From positions 62,001-126,000 of the forward strand of contig NZ_CP065219.1 in the NCBI RefSeq assembly GCF_015767675.1: a DNA stretch of 64,000 nucleotides, written 5' to 3'. The notes beneath the pieces are model-generated. The model worked only from the letters and a program-made list of their open reading frames with translations. It made no database searches and had not been told where the DNA came from. Shown here piece after piece: positions 62,428 to 64,000 of the stretch (positions within the stretch are counted from its first letter, which is position 1; each line of letters begins with the position of its first letter). The translations under genes were made by a program, and so were the position numbers. The stretch is from Vibrio navarrensis (lineage in GTDB: Bacteria > Pseudomonadota > Gammaproteobacteria > Enterobacterales > Vibrionaceae).

Positions 62428-62970
62428 ATGAAATTCTACACTGTGACAGACGACTATATTCAACACCTCAAAAAGATAGATAACCACGTCCCTGACAATT
62501 ATTCAGAGACTCGTGCCTATGTTGGTATCGTTTTACAGGTTAATGGAGTTAAGTACCTTGCTCCGTTGACTTCATACAAAGAAAAACAAGATAAAATTAA
62601 GAATAGTACACCTACAATCTTCAAGCTCCATGAAGAAGGTAATCCCGACAATAAATTGGGGATGATCCAACTTAATAACATGATTCCTGTAACTGACAGT
62701 GTGATCAGTGAGCTAGATGTCGATGCTCAAGATGAACCTTATAAACAAATGCTTCAGCGTCAAATAAAATTCATCAAGAAAAACAGCGAAAAAATCACTT
62801 CCCGAGCAGAAAAGCTCCGCAAGCTAGTTGTTGAGAACCAGCATGTTCATTTTTCAAAAGTTTCTTGTAAGTTTAAAGAATTAGAAGACGCACTATCTTC
62901 GTACTCCGCCCCTACCCCTCAAGCAGCTTCAACTGACCAACTTGCTGCTTTAGCCGCCAAGTTCAAGTAA
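62428..62970 (+). CDS. toxN: ToxN-family type III toxin endoribonuclease
   Basis: A 180-residue endoribonuclease that halts growth, often after phage infection. It aligns along its length with Pectobacterium ToxN: MKFYTVTDDYIQHLKKIDNHVP (MKFYTISSKYIKYLKEFDDKVP), AYVGIVLQVNGVKYLAPLTS, STPTIFKLHEEGNPDNKLG, MIPVTDSVISELDVDA and YKQMLQRQIKFIKKN. The C-terminal tail is longer and Ala/Thr-rich. It lies downstream of ToxI and the attenuator, on the plus strand of a cassette otherwise read from the minus strand. Confidence 0.95.
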   Translation: MKFYTVTDDYIQHLKKIDNHVPDNYSETRAYVGIVLQVNGVKYLAPLTSYKEKQDKIKNSTPTIFKLHEEGNPDNKLGMIQLNNMIPVTDSVISELDVDAQDEPYKQMLQRQIKFIKKNSEKITSRAEKLRKLVVENQHVHFSKVSCKFKELEDALSSYSAPTPQAASTDQLAALAAKFK

Positions 62971-62998
62971 AGTCCTAGACAAAAAGTTACAAAAAAAA

Positions 62999-63036
62999 TT
63001 GAAGCGTATATTCAATCATATTGAGAAGCGCTTCAA
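62999..63036 (+). terminator. Inverted repeat after toxN
   Basis: TTGAAGCG (62999-63006) pairs with CGCTTCAA (63029-63036). It begins 28 bases after the toxN stop and probably ends the transcript, though no T run follows. Confidence 0.5.
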
Positions 63037-63072
63037 TTGCATCAAGCAGGATTGTCGTACACACTGGGCACC

Positions 63073-63196
63073 TAACGCCGCATTAAGTGGTGAGCAACGC
63101 TAAACACCAATGCTTCGACAAACCACTTAAAACGCAAAAACTGAATTTACACTAAAGCCGCCAAGCGTTGCGAATCCGTCTTAAATGCTTTGTTAT
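63073..63196 (-). other. attC site 21
   Basis: TAACGCCG at 63073 to GTTAT at 63196, with arms GAGCAACGC/GCGTTGCGAATC. Right border of the ToxIN cassette. Confidence 0.9.
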
Positions 63197-63605
63197 GCAA
63201 ATTCAATAAGATAAACCAGAAGTTACACCAAATTTGATTAAGAAAACAATCAAAATATTGGTTAAGTGAATCAAGAATCAACCAAAGCCTGAACCGTGAT
63301 AAATAAGCCGCAAAACAAAGTCCACCTTTCAACGACAAACCAAGCTTTTGAATGAAACAAAATCACCGAGCAAGACTTTCAGCAAATGCGAAATGACCGA
63401 TTAACTTGCCCTTTCCACACTTTGCACCCGCTAAACTGACAACGCCCCAACGCTAAAACTGATTGAGGCAAACCAAGAAACTTGCCTGTTTTACGGTTTG
63501 AGTTAACCAAGAATTTGAGGGTAAAAATGCTCATTTGCCGACAATACAAAACGAATGGCCGTAGAAATCCCAAAAGATTGAACCCCTAAATTTACCTGAG
63601 TTGCA
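63197..63605 (-). other. ORF-less cassette, family B
   Basis: Second copy of the cassette at 61074-61472. Contains TTGAGGCAA ending near 63472 and ATTTGCCGACAA at about 63533-63544. No gene. Confidence 0.65.
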
Positions 63606-63725
63606 TAACGCCCAATTAAGTGGTGAACAACGCACTGGCCAAGCCGCTGCATTACACCATAACCACTTTACCTGACGCACAGTAAAACTGCCACGCGTTG
63701 AGAATCCACTTAAATTGTTTGTTAT
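63606..63725 (-). other. attC site 22
   Basis: TAACGCCC at 63606 to GTTAT at 63725. Close to attC 15. Confidence 0.9.
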
Positions 63726-63727
63726 GT

Positions 63728-64000
63728 TTATTCTGGCATGGACTCAATATATTGCTTTGTTAGCACATCACTAACTATCCAGTTACTAACAAGTTTTATC
63801 AGAACCTTAAGGTCATTAATGTCTCGAGATGCCCATTTACGAACATAGTGCGTTTCATCATTTCCGAGCCAAGTTGCTCTTTTAGCACAAGCCAATACAT
63901 TGGCATCTTTTACAAATGATGTAATACAATTCATGAGCTGTACTTTTTGAATTGATTCGCACTTATCTGGATTAGTATGGATACAATAATCTTTAATTAA
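63728..64000 (-). CDS. Cassette: DUF4145-like protein, C-terminal part (partial)
   Basis: The frame is open from the right edge to a stop at 63728, giving 90 residues. The segment WLGNDETHYVRKW and the following helix DINDLKVLIKLVSNWIV resemble the end of DUF4145-type proteins, often found in defence-related or mobile contexts. The start is outside the window; an internal ATG at 63934 would give only 68 residues and is unlikely to be the true start. Confidence 0.6.
   Translation of the reverse strand, partial: LIKDYCIHTNPDKCESIQKVQLMNCITSFVKDANVLACAKRATWLGNDETHYVRKWASRDINDLKVLIKLVSNWIVSDVLTKQYIESMPE

Larger units (their letters stand above)
49597..64000 (-). other. Distal part of a Vibrio-type chromosomal integron cassette array
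   Basis: Twenty-two attC sites of about 120 bp occur every 350-1100 bp. On the plus strand each runs from a TAACGCC end to a GTTAG or GTTAT end, with internal complementary arms such as GAGCAACGC and GCGTTGCGAATC, and CCGCATA/TATGCGG-like motifs. Read on the minus strand each has the usual order, TAACAAAC to GGCGTTA, downstream of a minus-strand gene. Cassette promoters, attI and intI should therefore be to the right of 64 kb. The left edge is cut by IS66 copy 2. Confidence 0.92.

Overview
The window looks like accessory DNA from a marine gammaproteobacterium, most likely a Vibrio. The best evidence is the right-hand quarter (49.6-64 kb). It is an array of small cassettes separated by 22 attC sites of about 120 bp with the VCR-type architecture of Vibrio chromosomal integrons. 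I cannot tell whether the molecule is a chromosome, a chromid or a large plasmid. It carries a type Ia parAB partition module, a second broken copy of parB, and an IncQ-like replication module (six iterons, an initiator and a hexameric-helicase-type ATPase). That is what a plasmid, or an integrated plasmid, would carry.

Layout. 0-3.1 kb: a higBA-type toxin-antitoxin pair (minus strand) and parAB (plus strand). 3.2-5.3 kb: a complete group II intron with its maturase. 5.7-23.1 kb: one 5.8-thousand-residue VCBS-repeat adhesin with 32 tandem 98-residue repeats. 23.4-28.5 kb: its apparent type I secretion operon, convergent to it (two ABC half-transporters and a membrane fusion protein; no TolC here). 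28.6-34.5 kb: mobile DNA, namely a second group II intron split by an ISAs1 element, an IS66 element, and the 3' end of a third group II intron. 34.7-35.7 kb: an exported lipoprotein. 36.0-37.5 kb: a compact two-gene CBASS anti-phage operon (CD-NTase plus a two-TM/beta-barrel Cap15-type effector). 38.0-38.4 kb: the parB remnant. 38.4-41.5 kb: the plasmid replication module. 41.7-49.6 kb: layered IS debris (IS1634, ISAs1, IS3, IS481, a second IS66) around a lipoprotein gene and an AgaR/DeoR-family regulator. 49.6-64 kb: the integron array.

Integron. Nearly all cassette genes read on the minus strand, in register with the attC sites, so attI and the integrase should lie to the right of the window and this is the distal end of the array. 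Recognisable cassettes encode a Nudix hydrolase, a GNAT acetyltransferase, a DinB-like protein, a GFA/Mss4-like zinc protein, a DUF2971 protein, a VOC-fold protein, membrane proteins and several unknowns. One cassette carries, against the array direction and with its own promoter, a type III toxin-antitoxin locus: four perfect 37-bp ToxI repeats, a terminator and a ToxN-family endoribonuclease. About nine cassettes have no convincing gene; several belong to repeated families sharing short motifs.

Together: the adhesin and transporter form a surface attachment system; CBASS, ToxIN and higBA are defence or stabilisation modules; parAB and the rep genes serve inheritance; introns, IS elements and integron cassettes explain the mosaic. 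The strongest items for follow-up are the CBASS operon, the cassette-borne ToxIN, the degenerate ATPase pair in the secretion operon, the repeat expansion in the adhesin and the shared motifs in ORF-less cassettes.
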